From Hypsibius dujardini (lineage: Eukaryota; Tardigrada; Eutardigrada; Parachela; Hypsibiidae), in the NCBI GenBank assembly GCA_001579985.1, contig LRSR01005669.1:1-22382 (forward strand): 22,382 nt of DNA. Reading direction: 5' to 3'. Numbering within the stretch: position 1 is the stretch's first letter; every line of letters begins with the position of its first letter. Below are positions 20,738 to 22,382 of the stretch, piece after piece. The notes under the pieces are model-generated. The model made no database searches. It saw only the letters and a list, made by a program, of their open reading frames with translations, and was not told the origin of the DNA. Both the position numbers and the translations under genes were made by a program.

Positions 20738-20739
20738 TA

Positions 20740-20890
20740 CTGGTACGATTTTTTTATATTTCACTTCCAGGTTATCTCGTGGGTTGCTTGATTCTGCATT
20801 TTTACGCTGTTTAAGGGTTCACTTCTCCTGATTATTTTCTGGAGTTGTAAATCTGTCGAATTAGTACTGTAAAAGAACGTTCTTGGAACG
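20740..20890. promoter_or_regulatory. Probable divergent promoter of MCMBP and EHD
   Basis: MCMBP (minus) and EHD (plus) are head to head. A minus-strand TATAAAAA-like word at about 20749-20758 points to MCMBP. On the plus side, a strong donor AACG|GTAAGA at 20890/20891 suggests an EHD leader exon ending there. A perfect 12-bp palindrome AAGAACGTTCTT (20873-20884), followed by GGAAC, resembles a two-unit heat-shock element (GAAnnTTC) with a third unit one base out of phase. Confidence 0.4.
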
Positions 20891-21599
20891 GTAAGAGTAA
20901 AGGGACACCTTCGCTTCTCCATTAATTTGAAAATATCATTCTTTTTTTAACATTGATGGGACATTTCGGATTCGTAAACTGAAAAGGAGTTTTAGGTTTG
21001 CTTAACTCGCTCAGTCTTCGGACCTAAATTTTGTTTTTGGAGATGGAACGAGCGTGAAGCTTGTCTCAAGCGGAACATAATAATCTCATGCCATGGAGCG
21101 CTTGATTGATCTCTGGGTTGAATTGAAATTTGTGGTAAAGTGTTCGATTGATTGTTTGTTTGACATCCGGGTTGGTATGCACGTTTTCTAATCATAAGTA
21201 TTTCGCCGTCCATTAGACCATTTTGCTATTGTGCCGATCGGGTGCGGCACTGTTTCGAAAGATTGAAGGTATCTACCATCTAGCATAGATTTTTGTAGTA
21301 TATTGCGAATCAATTTGATTAATGGGATTTTTCTGGGTGTGTTTACTGTTTAGTCAAGCCTTTGATTGATCTATTCTTCGAAATGAAATGGCATTATGTT
21401 TCTTCATGGATTGCTTTTTAGGGGAGTATGATTGTAACCTACTCACACGCAAAATTTTATTTTTGCAGAATATTGCAAACCATTTTGGTTGAATTGTCTC
21501 CAATGTTTGTTTAACAGATAGACCGATTTAGGCGCTCGAGTGATTCCTTCACGTGATCAACTGCTTTTTTCACCACCACCACCACCACCACCACCGACC
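20891..21599 (+). other. EHD 5' leader: probable leader intron and 5' UTR
   Basis: The donor GTAAGA at 20891 pairs plausibly with the acceptor TTTTATTTTTGCAG ending at 21468, or with TTTGTTTAACAG ending at 21517. The leader then carries a (CAC)n run (21571-21595) directly before GACCATG. If the first acceptor is used, a three-codon upstream frame (ATG at 21503) is included. A degenerate direct repeat spaced by exactly 170 bases lies inside the intron region (21290-21320 and 21460-21490). Confidence 0.45.
21571..21598 (+). repeat. CAC/CCA trinucleotide run before the EHD start codon
   Basis: About eight to nine CAC units follow a short T run and end two to five bases before ATG. It is probably untranslated; in the other strand it reads as a false poly-Trp frame. 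Confidence 0.8.
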
Positions 21600-22065
21600 A
21601 TGTTGCGCTGGATGAAAAGCGACGGTACGAGCAAGAAGGAGCCGGAAGTCTTCGGCACAGTCGTGGACGGGCTGAAGAAGCTGTACCGCGGCACGATCCT
21701 GCCGCTGGAGGAGCACTACAACTTCCACAACTTCCACAGCCCGCAGTTGGATGACTCGGATTTCGACGCGAAGCCGATGATTCTGCTGGTGGGGCAGTAC
21801 TCCACTGGCAAGACCACCTTCATTCGTTATCTTATCGAGCAGGATTTCCCGGGTATGCGGATCGGGCCGGAACCGACGACGGACGGATTTATCGCCATCA
21901 TGCACGGCGACCAAGAAGGCGTCATTCCGGGAAACGCTCTGGTCGTTGACCCGAAACGCCAATTCCGTAAACTGAGCAAATTTGGGAATAACTTTTTGAA
22001 TCGCTTTCAATGCTCTACCGTCAACAGTCCGGTGCTGGAGAGTGTCACGTTCGTTGATACACCAG
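21600..22065 (+). CDS. EHD: EH-domain ATPase (EHD1-4/RME-1 family), first coding exon only
   Basis: Dynamin-like membrane-remodelling ATPase of endocytic recycling. This exon encodes residues 1-156 (last codon split) of a family normally about 530-550 aa. The N-terminal helix region KKEPEVFGTVVDGLKKLY and LPLEEHYNFHNFHSP precedes the nucleotide-binding site: P-loop GQYSTGKTT (65-73), switch EPTTDGF (91-97; Gly96 where vertebrates have Ser) and DTPG (153-156). The start is the ATG in GACCATGTTG; the length and numbering before the P-loop equal human EHD1. The GTAAGA donor at 22066 follows CCAG in phase 1. Further exons (rest of G domain, helical domain, C-terminal EH domain) lie beyond the window. 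Confidence 0.95.
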
Positions 22066-22382
22066 GTAAGAATTTAAACGGCCTTCTTTGATTGATTGTG
22101 TTAATGATTGCCGTAATCGGACGGCTTGCTCGATTAATTTGTACGTCATGCAAGTCAAAGTGACACTTTTTTGACATTCTTTCTTTTAACGCTCACTTTG
22201 GGAGCTGTTGTCGCCTCTTCAAAAAGTTTGGAGAGATAGGGGCAGCTTTATTGGTCAATTTCGTCAACTGTCGAAATCGAACCATTGTTATGACCATTTG
22301 CCGCGGCAGGTATTTCAGTTGATGGCAGTCGATCCCAGAGAGTATTCCTGGTGGAATTGTGTCAAAATAAATTGAAGAAAAA
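22066..22382 (+). other. Start of EHD intron 1
   Basis: Begins GTAAGA. No sequence matching the expected next block (ILSGEKQR-type) is found up to the window end, so the intron is at least 317 nt. It contains short GATTGATT words and a closing A-rich end, and no other feature. Confidence 0.7.

Noticed and set aside
21540-21599. EHD frame extended upstream to a GTG at 21540
   Set aside because: Nuclear genes rarely start at GTG; the ATG at 21600 gives the exact family N-terminus and residue numbering.
21570-22010. 146-codon minus-strand frame ending in poly-Trp
   Set aside because: Antisense of EHD exon 1 and the CAC run; the plus strand has an unambiguous EHD P-loop domain.

Overview
The window is animal nuclear DNA: multi-exon genes with GT-AG introns, codon-biased exons and animal gene families. 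Introns are short (most 57-400 nt), so this is a compact invertebrate genome. A tardigrade or other small ecdysozoan is my guess from its general look; nothing in the sequence proves it. No tRNA, rRNA, CRISPR array or prokaryote-style cassette was seen.

Layout, left to right. 1-2090: no recognisable gene. 2091-2381: a 291-bp element with ~47-bp imperfect terminal inverted repeats (MITE-like), just past the stop codon of the next gene. 2415-10627, minus: a complete PPIP5K/Vip1 gene (diphosphoinositol pentakisphosphate kinase with histidine-acid-phosphatase-like domain). Its 18 exons join in phase to 1535 codons, with an unusually long Ser/Pro-rich N-terminus. 10628-11325: its leader and promoter side. 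11326-12041, minus: a 5'-truncated MATH/BTB (SPOP-like) pseudogene with in-frame stops and frameshifts. 12213-15379, minus: a complete four-exon class A GPCR resembling melatonin receptors and the Moody/Tre1 type, 388 aa, with a probable GC-AG first intron. 15380-16912: mostly AT-rich, with one unexplained coding-looking stretch. 16913-20096, minus: a complete ten-exon MCMBP gene (MCM complex-binding protein), 554 aa, probably with a further 5' leader exon near 20696-20737. 21600 to the window end, plus: first coding exon of an EHD ATPase gene (EHD1-4/RME-1 family), whose remaining exons lie beyond the window. MCMBP and EHD are head to head and probably share a short divergent promoter near 20740-20890.

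The genes belong to unrelated housekeeping or signalling processes (inositol pyrophosphate metabolism, G-protein signalling, replication licensing, endocytic recycling), so they do not form a pathway. The most distinctive non-coding features are the (CAGA)n/(CTGT)n-like tracts. They occur in eleven introns of three genes, in both orientations, and only in introns longer than 200 nt. I found no convincing new biological system. The best follow-ups are those intronic tracts, the inverted-repeat element, the PPIP5K N-terminal extension, the GC-AG intron and the divergent promoter.
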